Position numbers and translations under genes: made by a program. 64,000 nt of DNA from Oxalobacteraceae bacterium UBA6018 (GTDB lineage Bacteria; Pseudomonadota; Gammaproteobacteria; Burkholderiales; Burkholderiaceae_D): NCBI GenBank assembly GCA_002428015.1, contig DIZW01000129.1:8521-72520 (forward strand), in the 5' to 3' direction. Positions 33,143 through 42,512 of the stretch are shown here, in pieces. Numbering within the stretch: position 1 is the first letter of the stretch; the number at the start of each line of letters is the position of its first letter. Below the pieces are notes generated by a model, which did not search any database, was not told the origin of the DNA, and was given only the letters and a program-made list of their open reading frames with translations.

Positions 33143-36100
33143 ATGAAACAGATGCCACAAGAACTGCGCCAACAGACCCTCGATCTGGTCAGGGCAGCAG
33201 CGCCGGCAGGGGGAGCAAGCCAGGCCGAGGCCCTGATCGGCGCCTGGCTGGCCTCGCTCGACGACGAAGACCTGGCCGGCACCTCGCCCGACAGCCTGGC
33301 GCCGCTGCTGCGCGAGGGCTTCGCGCAGGCCGCTCGGCGCACCGGCGACGGCTGCCAGATTGCCCGCCTGCGCTATGCCGACGGGCGCGGCGGCGTCGCC
33401 AGCGCCTTGCTGATCCTGAACGACGACATGCCCTACCTGGTCGATTCCATCGTCATGGCGCTGCGCCGCGAGCGCGCGGCCGTGAGCGGCGTCATGAACG
33501 CGGTGCTGGCCGTGCGCCGCGACGGCGCCGGCGACGCGCTCGCGGTGGGCGAAGCCGGCGTGCCGCTGGAATCCGTGGTCCTGTGCCTGCTGGCGGAAGA
33601 CCTCCCGGCCGAGCAGCTCGACGCGCTGGTCGGCAAGCTGAGGATGGTCGCGCGCGACGCCGCCGTGGTGCGGCGCGACGCCGTCGCCATGGCCGACCGC
33701 ATGACCAGCGTGGCCGCCGCCGCGGCCAGCCACGGCACCGAAGGCGCCGAAGTGGCGGCCTTCCTCGACTGGGCCAAGAACGAAGGCTTCGAGCCGTTCG
33801 GCTACGCCTATTACATGGTCAAGCCGGGCGTGCGCGAGCTCGAACGCGACATCCCCAGCCGCATCGGCGTGCTGCAGGATACTGCGCATCCGGTGTACGG
33901 CACCTGCCTGGCGAACATCCCGGGCGACTTCGAAACCCTGTCGCACCGTCCGCACACGCTGTCGATCGTCAAGGCCGACGTGGCCGGCACCCTGCACCGC
34001 GACCAGCCGCTCGACTTCATCGGCGTGCGCGATACCGACGCCCATGGCGCCATCCTCGGCGAGCACTGCTTCGTCGGCCTGTTCACGCGCGCCGCCACCG
34101 CCACACCGCTGGCGCGCCTGCCGTTCGCGCGCGGGCGCGTGGCACGGGTCCTGAGCCTGGCCGGAGTGCGCCAGGAGGGCTTCCGCGCCGAGAAGTTCCT
34201 GGAGATCCTGGAATCGCTGCCGCGCACCGAGGCGCTGGAAGCCGATCCGGAATGGCTGGCGCAGGTGTGCAGCGCGGTCGTCTCGCTGTACAAGCAGCCG
34301 CGCGCCAAGGTGTTCGCGCGGCGCGACGTGTACGCGCGCCACCTCAATGTGCTGGTGTACCTGCCGCGCGAACGCTACAGCGCCGGCGTGGCGGCCGCGC
34401 TGGCGCACGCGCTCAAGGAAAGCTCGGGCGCGCTCGAAGTGCGTTCGCAAACCCTGGTGGCCGACGGCCCGCTGGCGCGCGTGTACCTGATCGCGCACGC
34501 GGCGCGCTATCCGCTCGACCTGGAAACGGACATCCAGGCGCCGCTGCTGGCGGTGCTCGACGGCTGGCACGACCGCTTCGACGCCCTGGCCGACGGCGTG
34601 GCCGACCTGCCCACCCGCGCAGCGCTGCGCAAGCTGTGTTCCACCCTGCCGGTCAACTACGTCAGCGCGACCGCGCCGGCGGTGGCCTTCGCCGACCTGA
34701 ACGCGATCCTGCACAACGGCGAACCCGGTCACGTGGCGGTCCGGGTCGACACTGGCGACGGCGATGGCGCCGCTTCGATCCGCCTGTATTCGACCGACGC
34801 CGTGCCCTCGCTGTCGCGCATCCTGCCGCCGCTGCATAACGCCGGCGTGGCCATCGAGCACGAGCAGACCTTCACCATCCGCCTGGCCGACGGCAGCTCG
34901 CGCTTCGTGACCAGCCTGGCGGTGGAGGCGGCGAGCGCGGCCAAGCTGGCGCGTCCCAAGGTGGTGGGCGTGGCGCAGGAGCTGTTCGCCGCGCTGTTCA
35001 ACGACCAGGCCGAGGACGGCCGCCTCAACGGCCTGGTGATCGAAGGCGCGCTGTCCACCCGCGAGGTGCAGCTGGTGCGCGCGTACCTGAGCTACTGGCG
35101 CCAGGCCGGCAGCAAATTCTCGGTGCGCTACATGGCCGACACCCTGCGCCGCCAGCCGGCCATGGTCAAGGAGCTGGTGGACGCCTTCGTGCGGCGCTTC
35201 GATCCGGCGCTGCCCGAGGCCGAGCGCGTGGCCGCCGCCGACGCGATCCGCGCGATCAAGGCGCGCCTGCCGGGCGTGAACCACGCCGACAGCGAAGAAA
35301 TCCTGGCCGCGCTGGCCGACCTGATGCTGGCCACGGTGCGCACCAACTACTTCCAGAACCGCCAGCAGGGCGACAAGATCATCTTCAAGTTCGACACCAG
35401 CACGCTGGCGCTGGTGCCCGAGCCGCGGCCGTTCCGCGAAATCTACGTGTTCTCGCGCCGCTTCGAAGGCCTGCACCTGCGCGGCGGCCCGGTCGCGCGC
35501 GGCGGGCTGCGCTGGTCGGACCGCATGGAGGACTACCGCACCGAGGTGCTGGGCCTGGTGAAGGCGCAGATGGTCAAGAACGCGGTCATCGTGCCGGTCG
35601 GTTCCAAGGGCGGCTTCGTCTGCAAGCAGATGCCCAAGGACGCCGCGCGCGAGGCGGTGGCGGCCGAAGGCGAGGCCGTGTACCGCCTGTTCGTGGCGAG
35701 CCTGCTGGAAGTGACCGACAACCGCGTGCGCGGCGCCGTCGTGGCGCCGGCCGACACGGTGCGTTACGACCAGGACGACCCTTACCTGGTGGTGGCGGCA
35801 GACAAGGGCACCGCCACCTTTTCCGACATCGCCAACGCCATCGCCGTGCAGCGCGGCTTCTGGCTGGGCGACGCGTTCGCCTCGGGCGGCTCGAACGGCT
35901 ACGACCACAAGAAGATGGGCATCACCGCCAAGGGCGCGTTCGAGGCCGTCAAGCGCCACTTCTACGAGATGGACCACGACATCGCCAGTACGCCGATCAC
36001 CATGGTCGGCGTGGGCGACATGTCGGGCGACGTGTTCGGCAACGGGGTGCTGTTGTCGCGCCACCTGAAGCTGGTGGCGGCGTTCGATCATCGCCACGTC

Positions 36101-37864
36101 TTCCTCGACCCCTCGCCCGACCTGGCCGCCTCCTTCGCCGAGCGGGCACGCCTGTTCGCGCTGCCGCGCTCCTCGTGGGACGACTACGACAAGGCGCTGA
36201 TCTCGGCCGGCGGCGGCGTGTTCCCGCGCAGCGCCCGCACGATCGCCCTTTCGCCCCAGGTGCGCGCCGCGCTCGACATCGAGGAGACCCAGCTCACACC
36301 GGAGGAACTGATGCACCGCATCCTGAAGGCGCCGGTGGACCTGTTCTACAACGGCGGCATCGGCACCTACATCAAGGCCTCGACCGAGACCCACGCCCAG
36401 GTCAAGGACCGCGCCAACGACGACATCCGCGTGGACGGCAACCAGCTGCGCTGCAAGGTCGTGGCCGAGGGCGGCAACCTGGGCGCGACCCAGCAGGGCC
36501 GGATCGAATTCGCGCTAGCCGGCGGGCATATCTTCACCGACGCGATCGACAATTCGGCCGGCGTGGACTGCTCCGACCACGAGGTGAACGTGAAGATCTG
36601 GCTCGACACCGAGGTCAATGCCGGCCAGCTGGATCCGGCCGAGCGCAACCGCATCCTGGGCGAGATGACCGGCGCGATCGAAGGCCTGGTCCTGCGCGAC
36701 AACGCGCTGCAAACCCATCTGCTGGTGCGCGAAGTCCAGGCCCAGGCCGACGCGGCGGTGGTGGACGGCTATGGCGCCCTGATCGCCAGCCTGGACGCCG
36801 AGGGCGCCCTCTCGCGCGAGCTCGAACAACTGCCGCGCAACGCCGAGCTGCAGCGCCGCAAGGCCGGCGGCATCGGCCTCACGGCGCCCGAGCTGGCGGT
36901 GGTGATCGCCAACGTCAAGAACCGCTACAAGCGCCTGCTGGCCGCGCTGCCGCTCACCGACCTGGACTGGGCCGAGCCGGTGCTGCGGCCTTACTTCCCG
37001 GCGCAGCTGGTGGCCACCCGCGATCCGCTCGAACACCCGCTGGCCAACGCCATCCTCGCCACCGTGCTGGCCAACGAAGCGGTCAACCGCTGCGGCCCGC
37101 TGCTGCTGCGCGAGCTGGCGCACGAGCACCAGTGCGACGAGACCGAGATCATCCTGGCGTGGGGCCAGGCCTGGGCCGCGCTGCACCTGGCGCCGCTGTT
37201 CGAGGCGCTCGACGCCGACGCCCTCAAGGTGCCGCGCGCGGTCTCGGTCAAGGTCGACGCGCGCACCCGCGTCATGTTCCGCGCCGCGACCGAGGGCGTG
37301 CTGTCGGTGGCCAAGGACGCCCAGCGCGGCGCCGGCGGCATGCGCGAACTGACCGGCCTGTTCGCCCGCGCCGACATGCTGGCGCAGATGATCCCGGCCC
37401 ACGTCGAGGCCGACGCCGAGACCCATGCCGACCTGCCGGCCGCGTTCGCGCAGGCTTGGAGGGCGGCCGACGCGATCGAGGCGGTGGCCAGCTTCGTGTT
37501 CGCGGCGGTGGCGGTGCCGCGCCCGGCCGGCATGTCGCTGGCCGAGTTCCTGGAGGTGGGCATGGCGCTGCGCCGCCAGGCCGGCATCGACACGCTCGAA
37601 CGCGGCCTCAAGCTGCCGGCGCGCGGCAAGCCGCAGGAACAGCTGCGCAACTACGCGCTGCAGGCGCTGCGGCGCACCCAGCACCGATTGCTGCTGCAGG
37701 TGCTCGCGCGCGTGGGCGAGGGCGTGGAGACCGGCGACGCGGTCGAGGTGGTGACCAACGCGATGGGCTTGTCGGGCTACGCGGCGCCGGTCGATCTGGA
37801 GCAGGCCATGCTCGACGTGTGGGCGCTGTCGGAAGCGACCACCGCAACCGCGCTGGCGGCCTGA
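33143..37864 (+). CDS. Large NAD-specific glutamate dehydrogenase (about 170-180 kDa class)
   Basis: 1573 residues, the size of the bacterial L-GDH180/GdhB class, which deaminates glutamate to 2-oxoglutarate. A long N-terminal regulatory region precedes a catalytic core near residues 780-1190 with LHLRGGPVARGGLRWSDRMEDYRTEVLGLVKAQMVKNAVIVPVGSKGGFV, then VGVGDMSGDVFGNGVLLSRH and NGGIGTYIKAS and VVAEGGNLGATQQGR (the NAD-binding region). In Pseudomonas, gdhB is ArgR-activated but not, to my knowledge, inside the AST operon. Here it sits between astB and astE, closing the route from arginine to the TCA cycle. Confidence 0.95.
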   Translation: MKQMPQELRQQTLDLVRAAAPAGGASQAEALIGAWLASLDDEDLAGTSPDSLAPLLREGFAQAARRTGDGCQIARLRYADGRGGVASALLILNDDMPYLVDSIVMALRRERAAVSGVMNAVLAVRRDGAGDALAVGEAGVPLESVVLCLLAEDLPAEQLDALVGKLRMVARDAAVVRRDAVAMADRMTSVAAAAASHGTEGAEVAAFLDWAKNEGFEPFGYAYYMVKPGVRELERDIPSRIGVLQDTAHPVYGTCLANIPGDFETLSHRPHTLSIVKADVAGTLHRDQPLDFIGVRDTDAHGAILGEHCFVGLFTRAATATPLARLPFARGRVARVLSLAGVRQEGFRAEKFLEILESLPRTEALEADPEWLAQVCSAVVSLYKQPRAKVFARRDVYARHLNVLVYLPRERYSAGVAAALAHALKESSGALEVRSQTLVADGPLARVYLIAHAARYPLDLETDIQAPLLAVLDGWHDRFDALADGVADLPTRAALRKLCSTLPVNYVSATAPAVAFADLNAILHNGEPGHVAVRVDTGDGDGAASIRLYSTDAVPSLSRILPPLHNAGVAIEHEQTFTIRLADGSSRFVTSLAVEAASAAKLARPKVVGVAQELFAALFNDQAEDGRLNGLVIEGALSTREVQLVRAYLSYWRQAGSKFSVRYMADTLRRQPAMVKELVDAFVRRFDPALPEAERVAAADAIRAIKARLPGVNHADSEEILAALADLMLATVRTNYFQNRQQGDKIIFKFDTSTLALVPEPRPFREIYVFSRRFEGLHLRGGPVARGGLRWSDRMEDYRTEVLGLVKAQMVKNAVIVPVGSKGGFVCKQMPKDAAREAVAAEGEAVYRLFVASLLEVTDNRVRGAVVAPADTVRYDQDDPYLVVAADKGTATFSDIANAIAVQRGFWLGDAFASGGSNGYDHKKMGITAKGAFEAVKRHFYEMDHDIASTPITMVGVGDMSGDVFGNGVLLSRHLKLVAAFDHRHVFLDPSPDLAASFAERARLFALPRSSWDDYDKALISAGGGVFPRSARTIALSPQVRAALDIEETQLTPEELMHRILKAPVDLFYNGGIGTYIKASTETHAQVKDRANDDIRVDGNQLRCKVVAEGGNLGATQQGRIEFALAGGHIFTDAIDNSAGVDCSDHEVNVKIWLDTEVNAGQLDPAERNRILGEMTGAIEGLVLRDNALQTHLLVREVQAQADAAVVDGYGALIASLDAEGALSRELEQLPRNAELQRRKAGGIGLTAPELAVVIANVKNRYKRLLAALPLTDLDWAEPVLRPYFPAQLVATRDPLEHPLANAILATVLANEAVNRCGPLLLRELAHEHQCDETEIILAWGQAWAALHLAPLFEALDADALKVPRAVSVKVDARTRVMFRAATEGVLSVAKDAQRGAGGMRELTGLFARADMLAQMIPAHVEADAETHADLPAAFAQAWRAADAIEAVASFVFAAVAVPRPAGMSLAEFLEVGMALRRQAGIDTLERGLKLPARGKPQEQLRNYALQALRRTQHRLLLQVLARVGEGVETGDAVEVVTNAMGLSGYAAPVDLEQAMLDVWALSEATTATALAA

Positions 37865-37865
37865 G

Positions 37866-38858
37866 ATGGCGGCCCTGCCAGAAGCGGTAAGGCGCCTGGC
37901 CGGCGCCGATTTCAGCGCGCTGGCGCCGCGCTTTGCGGCAGCCGGCTTCACGGTCGCGCTGCCGGCGCCCGGCGTCCTGAGCGTGAAGGCGCCGGGCCGG
38001 CCGGACCGTCCCAGCGTGCTGCTCTCGGTCGGCGTGCACGGCGACGAGACCGGGCCGATCGAAATGCTGGCCCACGCGCTCGACGCGCTCGGGCGCGACG
38101 CCGGCGCGCTGGCGGTGGACCTGATGGTCTGCGTCGGCAATATCGATGCGATCGCCGCCGGCAAGCGCTTCATCGACGCGGACCTGAACCGCATGTTCCG
38201 GCCTGACCGCGGCGCACTGGCCCATGCCGCCGAGGCGGCGCGCGCCGATGCCCTGGTCGCCGCCACCGACGCGTTTTTCGCCGGCGCCGGGCCACGCCGC
38301 TGGCACCTGGACCTGCACACGGCGATCCGCCCGTCGCGCTATCCCACCTTCGCCATCGTGCCCGAGCTGATCGCCGAGCAAGGCAAGCGCGCGCTGATCG
38401 GCTGGCTCGGCCAGGCGGCGATCGGCGCCATCATCCTCAACCCGCGCTCGGCCGGCACTTTCAGCTACTACAGCGCCGAGCACCACGGCGCGGCCGGCAG
38501 CACGGTGGAACTGGGGCGCGTGGGTACGCTGGGCGAGAACGACCTGACCCAGTTCGCGGGCGCCGCCGCCGCCCTGGACGCGCTGCTGCGCGGGGCCGTC
38601 CATGCGTCCACCGCCGGCGAGCCGGCGGTCTTCAAGGTGGCGCAGGAGGTGATCAAGCTGTCCGACGGATTCACCATGGCGCTCGGGCGCGACACGCACA
38701 ACTTCACGGCGCTGCGCCAGGGCGAGGTGATCGCCACCGACGGCGCCACGGTGTACACGGTCAAGCACGCCGAGGAGCTGGTGGTGTTCCCCAACCCGGA
38801 CGTGCGGGTCGGCCTGCGCGCCGGGCTGATGGTGGTGCGCGCCGACCTGGCGGAATGA
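37866..38858 (+). CDS. astE: Succinylglutamate desuccinylase
   Basis: 330-residue zinc carboxypeptidase-like enzyme that splits succinylglutamate into glutamate and succinate, the last AST step. The zinc ligands His and Glu are in GVHGDETGP and the third His in WHLDLHTAIRPSRY; the catalytic Glu is in STVELGRVG. FIDADLNRMFRP is also a family mark. It starts one base after the dehydrogenase stop, so it is translated with it. Its product glutamate is the direct substrate of that upstream dehydrogenase. Confidence 0.95.
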   Translation: MAALPEAVRRLAGADFSALAPRFAAAGFTVALPAPGVLSVKAPGRPDRPSVLLSVGVHGDETGPIEMLAHALDALGRDAGALAVDLMVCVGNIDAIAAGKRFIDADLNRMFRPDRGALAHAAEAARADALVAATDAFFAGAGPRRWHLDLHTAIRPSRYPTFAIVPELIAEQGKRALIGWLGQAAIGAIILNPRSAGTFSYYSAEHHGAAGSTVELGRVGTLGENDLTQFAGAAAALDALLRGAVHASTAGEPAVFKVAQEVIKLSDGFTMALGRDTHNFTALRQGEVIATDGATVYTVKHAEELVVFPNPDVRVGLRAGLMVVRADLAE

Positions 38859-38923
38859 TGGCCGTGCGTGCCGATGTTGCGGCCTTGCGCTAGACTGGCC
38901 ATTTCGACCACCGCACGCCCATC

Positions 38924-40018
38924 ATGAGCCAACTATTCACGCCCTACGCCCTCGGTCCGCTCGCGCTGGCGAACCGCATCACCATCGCCCCAATGTGCCA
39001 GTACTCGGCCGACAACGGCCTGGCCACCGACTGGCATATGATCCACCTCGGCCACCTGGCCCTGTCCGGCGCGGCCCTGCTGACGCTGGAGGCGAGCGCG
39101 GTGTCGCCGGAAGGGCGCATCTCGGCGCGCGACCTGGGCCTGTGGTCCGACCAGCACGCCGCCGCGCTGGCGCCGATTGTGGCGGCGGTGCGCCGTTACG
39201 CGCCGATCCGGCTCGGCATCCAGCTCGGCCACGCGGGGCGCAAGGCATCCACCCAGGTCCCGTGGGAGGGCGGCGCGCAGGTCGCCCCGGCCGACGGCGG
39301 CTGGCAGACGCTCGCGCCGTCGGCCGTGCCGCATACCGAGGGCGACATGGCGCCGCTCGCGCTGGACGCGGCCGGCATGCGCAAGGTGGTCGACGATTTC
39401 GCCGCCGCGGCCAGGCGCAGCCACGCGCTCGGCCTGGACCTGATCGAGGTGCACGCCGCCCACGGCTACCTGCTGCACCAGTTCCTCTCGCCGCTGTCCA
39501 ACCAGCGCGGCGATCAATACGGCGGTTCGCTGGAAAACCGCATGCGCTTTCCGCTCGAGGTATTCGCGGCCGTGCGCGCGGCGGTCCCGGCGTCGATGGC
39601 GGTGGGCGTGCGCATCTCGGCCACCGACTGGGTCGACGGCGGCTGGGACATTGAACAGAGCGTGGCGCTGGCCTGCGTGCTGCGCGACGCCGGCGCCGAC
39701 TTCATCCATGTGTCCAGCGGCGGCCTGTCGCCCAAGCAGCAGATTGCGCTCGGGCCCAACTACCAGATTCCCTTCGCCGCCCGCATCAAGGCCGCCGCCG
39801 GCATGCCAACCATCGGCGTGGGCCTCATCACTGGCGCACGCCAGGCCGAGGACATCATCGCCAGCGGGCAGGCGGACGCGGTGGCGCTGGCCCGTGCGAT
39901 GCTGTTCGATCCGCGCTGGCCGTGGCATGCCGCCGCCGAACTGGGTGCCCAGGTGAGCGCGCCGCCCCAGTACTGGCGTTCGCAGCCGCGCGAGTTCAAG
40001 AACCTGTTCGGAAACTGA
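38924..40018 (+). CDS. NADH:flavin oxidoreductase, old yellow enzyme family (YqjM/XenA-like)
   Basis: 364-residue FMN-dependent ene-reductase with a TIM barrel. It reduces activated C=C bonds of enones, and relatives act on xenobiotics such as nitro-compounds; the natural substrate is unknown. Class II features are the regulatory Cys25 in APMCQYSAD, GIQLGHAGRKAS, the substrate-binding His pair in EVHAAHGYLLHQFLSPLSNQRGDQYGGS, the RISATDW strand and ALARAMLFDPRWPWH near the C-terminus. The NUDIX gene follows after 4 bases. Confidence 0.93.
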   Translation: MSQLFTPYALGPLALANRITIAPMCQYSADNGLATDWHMIHLGHLALSGAALLTLEASAVSPEGRISARDLGLWSDQHAAALAPIVAAVRRYAPIRLGIQLGHAGRKASTQVPWEGGAQVAPADGGWQTLAPSAVPHTEGDMAPLALDAAGMRKVVDDFAAAARRSHALGLDLIEVHAAHGYLLHQFLSPLSNQRGDQYGGSLENRMRFPLEVFAAVRAAVPASMAVGVRISATDWVDGGWDIEQSVALACVLRDAGADFIHVSSGGLSPKQQIALGPNYQIPFAARIKAAAGMPTIGVGLITGARQAEDIIASGQADAVALARAMLFDPRWPWHAAAELGAQVSAPPQYWRSQPREFKNLFGN

Positions 40019-40022
40019 GGCG

Positions 40023-40556
40023 ATGGCCGAAATCGAATGCGTGGACAGCCGCGAGGCCTACGCCAACCGCTGGATGCGGGTGCGCGAAGACAGCGTGCGG
40101 CGCGCCGACGGCACGCTCGGCGTCTACGGCGTGGTGGAGAAGAACGATTTCGCCGTGATCGTGGCCGTGCAGGACGGCGCGGTGGCGATGGTCGAGCAGT
40201 TCCGCTACCCGGTGGGTGGGCGCTACTGGGAGTTCCCGCAAGGCTCGTGGGAGAGCGGACCGGACACGCTGGCGCTGGCGCGCGCCGAATTGCGCGAGGA
40301 GACCGGTCTGCTGGCGCGGCAGGTCACCCATGCCGGGCGATTGTTCCTCGCGAGTGGATTTTGCAACCAGGCCTATGACGTGGTCCTCGCCACCGGCCTG
40401 ACCCAGGGCGAGAGCGCGCTGGAAAGCGAAGAGCAGGGGCTGGTGTCGCGCTTCGTGCCGATCGCCGAGCTTGAAGCGCGGATCGTCAGCGGCGCGATCA
40501 TGGATGCCTCGACGGTGGCCGCCTTTGGCCTGCTGCGGCTCAAGGGGCTGCTCTAA
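40023..40556 (+). CDS. NUDIX hydrolase (ADP-ribose pyrophosphatase-like)
   Basis: 177 residues. The family cleaves nucleoside diphosphates linked to another moiety; ADP-ribose-like substrates are suggested by the N-terminal sheet (DFAVIVAVQDGAVAMVEQFRYPVGGRYWEFPQG). The NUDIX box reads GSWESGPDTLALARAELREETGL: the metal-binding EE of REUXEE is kept, but the first conserved Glu is Pro and the Arg of RE is Ala. It forms a pair with the OYE gene and may deal with damaged NAD(P) products, which is speculative. Confidence 0.85.
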   Translation: MAEIECVDSREAYANRWMRVREDSVRRADGTLGVYGVVEKNDFAVIVAVQDGAVAMVEQFRYPVGGRYWEFPQGSWESGPDTLALARAELREETGLLARQVTHAGRLFLASGFCNQAYDVVLATGLTQGESALESEEQGLVSRFVPIAELEARIVSGAIMDASTVAAFGLLRLKGLL

Positions 40557-40635
40557 ACCGGCAGCGGCGGTCCACCCACGTCATCCTCGCCGCCGCCGTT
40601 CGTTTTGCGCGAACGACGGCGCGTGGCGCCAACGA

Positions 40636-41829
40636 TTACAACAGGTGGTCGAGCGCCTCGGGGCCGAACACTTCGCGATGCAGTCGGCTCACCGGCACGC
40701 CGGCCGCCAGCAGCGACGTCCATTGCGCCTGCATGAAAGGCAGCGGGCCGCACAGGTAGACGTTGGTCTCGGTACGCGGCCACGACGGCATCTGGGCCAC
40801 GTCCATCCATCCTTGTTTGGCATCGCCGCTCTCGGCCACGTCCTCGTAGAAGGTCGCCACCAGCAGGTTCGGCATGCGCTTGCGCGCGGCGGCCAGGTCG
40901 GCCTGGTGCGCGTGATGGCTGGCGTCGCGCGCGGCGTGCCCGAAGATCACGTGGCGCTGCGGGTGGACCTGGGCGATGCGGTTCAAGGCCGCGATCATCG
41001 GCGTGACGCCCACGCCGGCCGACAGCAGCACCACCGGCTCGTTGGACTCGGTGTCGGGCGTGAAGTCGCCGAACGGATGCGACACCTGCAGCTCCGAGCC
41101 GACCTTGACGTGATCGTGCAGCCAGTTCGACACCTGTCCGGCCGGGGTCTCGGCGCCGCTCTTTTCGCGCTTGACCGAGATGCGCAGGTTCTCGCCGTTG
41201 GCCGCGTCGGACAGGCTGTACTGGCGCAGCTGATGGCGCCCGTCGGCGAAGGTCACCGCGCAGCTGACGTACTGGCCCGCCTTGAAGGCCGGCACCGGCG
41301 CGCCGTCGGCCGGCACGAAGCGGATCGACAGCACGTCTTCGCTTTGCTTGATTACCTCGGTCACGCGCATGGTGCGCGTTGCGCCCGGCTCGATGCCGGC
41401 GCTGGCGTACATCTCGCGCTCGGCGGCGATGAAGATGTCGGCCAGCGCGTTATACGCCTCGCCCCAGGCGGCCAGCAGTTCCGGCGTGGCGGCCTCGCCC
41501 AGCGTCTCGGCGATGGCGCCCAGCAGGTGGCGACCGACGATCGGATAGTGCTCGGCGCGGATGCCGACCGATACGTGCTTGTGCACGATGCGGTTCACCA
41601 CCGGGCCCAGCGCGTCGGGGTTGCCGATGTTGGCGGCGTAGGCGAACACGGCGGAGGCGAGCGACTGCTGTTGCGCGCCGTTGGCCTGGTTGCCCATGTT
41701 GAACAGATTGGTCAGCGCCGGCAGTTCGGCGAACACATTGTGGTAGAACGTCTTGGTGATCGCCAAGCCATGTTCGCGCAACACTGGCACGCTGGCATCG
41801 ATGTACGGACGGGAAGCAGCTGAAATCAT
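40636..41829 (-). CDS. hmp: Flavohaemoglobin, nitric oxide dioxygenase
   Basis: Hmp oxidises nitric oxide to nitrate using O2, haem, FAD and NADH. The 397-residue protein has the N-terminal globin domain (LTNLFNMGNQANGAQQQSLASAVFAYA, YPIVGRHLLGAI with the proximal His) and the FAD/NAD reductase domain (GQYVSCAV, LRQYSLSDAANG, VVLLSAGVGVTPMIAAL, VYLCGPLPFMQ). An NsrR-like operator lies 15 bases upstream of the start. It follows nsrR on the same strand but with its own promoter region. It is convergent with the NUDIX gene. Confidence 0.97.
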   Translation of the reverse strand: MISAASRPYIDASVPVLREHGLAITKTFYHNVFAELPALTNLFNMGNQANGAQQQSLASAVFAYAANIGNPDALGPVVNRIVHKHVSVGIRAEHYPIVGRHLLGAIAETLGEAATPELLAAWGEAYNALADIFIAAEREMYASAGIEPGATRTMRVTEVIKQSEDVLSIRFVPADGAPVPAFKAGQYVSCAVTFADGRHQLRQYSLSDAANGENLRISVKREKSGAETPAGQVSNWLHDHVKVGSELQVSHPFGDFTPDTESNEPVVLLSAGVGVTPMIAALNRIAQVHPQRHVIFGHAARDASHHAHQADLAAARKRMPNLLVATFYEDVAESGDAKQGWMDVAQMPSWPRTETNVYLCGPLPFMQAQWTSLLAAGVPVSRLHREVFGPEALDHLL

Positions 41830-41843
41830 TGAATACCTCTTTA

Positions 41844-41866
41844 TTGATGCATGTTTAATGCATGTT
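41844..41866 (-). promoter_or_regulatory. NsrR operator before hmp
   Basis: TTGATG-N11-CATGTT fits the spacing of the NsrR consensus AAGATG-N11-CATCTT, and the core contains two ATGCAT palindromes. It lies 15 bases upstream of the hmp ATG. Confidence 0.65.
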
Positions 41867-41895
41867 TATGGTTAAAAAAAACGGCGCGGGCGCCG

Positions 41896-42354
41896 TCACG
41901 CAAGCATTGCGCTGTCGAGATAGCGGCGGTGCAGGCGAACGATGTGTTCGCCGGTGGGACCGTCGGTGATCTGGGCCAGCGTAAATCCATCCATGGCGTC
42001 GTAGAACGCGCGCATGCCGGCGGCCAAGGCGCCGCGCAGGCGGCAATGGTCGCTGAGGATGCAGGACGTCCCCTCGCAATCGATCAGTTCGGTGTCGCCT
42101 TCCAGTTCGCGCAGCACCGCGCCCACTTTCAGGGTCAGCGGATCGGCCGACAAGCGCAAGCCGCCGTTGCGCCCGCGCGTGGCCTTGATCCAGCCCGCGC
42201 GGCTCAGGTGGCCCACCACCTTGACCAGGTGGTTAACCGGGATATCGAACTGGGTGGCGATCTCCGCCACGGTGACCTGGGCACGGCCGGCGTCGGCGCG
42301 CGCCAGGTAAATCAGGACGCGCAGGCCAATGTCGGAGAAGCGGGTTAAACGCAT
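41896..42354 (-). CDS. nsrR: Nitric oxide-sensing repressor NsrR (Rrf2 family)
   Basis: 152 residues. The Rrf2 winged helix (MRLTRFSDIGLRVLIYLA, TVAEIATQFDIPVNHLVKVVGHLSRAGWIKATRGRNGGLRLS) and three iron-sulphur cysteines C93, C98 and C104 (CEGTSC then C in SDHC), with the NsrR spacing of 5 and 6, identify it. Its [Fe-S] cluster is destroyed by nitric oxide, releasing the repressed gene hmp. It lies upstream of hmp and its own promoter carries an NsrR site, so it is probably autoregulated. Confidence 0.94.
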   Translation of the reverse strand: MRLTRFSDIGLRVLIYLARADAGRAQVTVAEIATQFDIPVNHLVKVVGHLSRAGWIKATRGRNGGLRLSADPLTLKVGAVLRELEGDTELIDCEGTSCILSDHCRLRGALAAGMRAFYDAMDGFTLAQITDGPTGEHIVRLHRRYLDSAMLA

Positions 42355-42394
42355 GCAGTTGCCAGTGTGAAGGGGACGAGACGAATTCTAGCAA

Positions 42395-42417
42395 AAGATG
42401 TCGATGAAATGCAACTT
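42395..42417 (-). promoter_or_regulatory. NsrR operator before nsrR
   Basis: AAGATG-N11-CAACTT matches AAGATG-N11-CATCTT with one change and the correct spacing, 41 bases upstream of the nsrR ATG. It suggests autoregulation. Confidence 0.65.
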
Positions 42418-42512
42418 TAAATTTGTTTGATGCAGAACATGGACAAATCAGACAATTGGGTGCGTGCAATAGTTGCAGTAGACTTTTTGTTTCCCAAAAT
42501 AAGGGAGCTGCC

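Noticed and set aside
40560..40635. Terminator between the NUDIX gene and hmp
   Set aside because: The inverted repeat there is imperfect and has no T-run on either strand.
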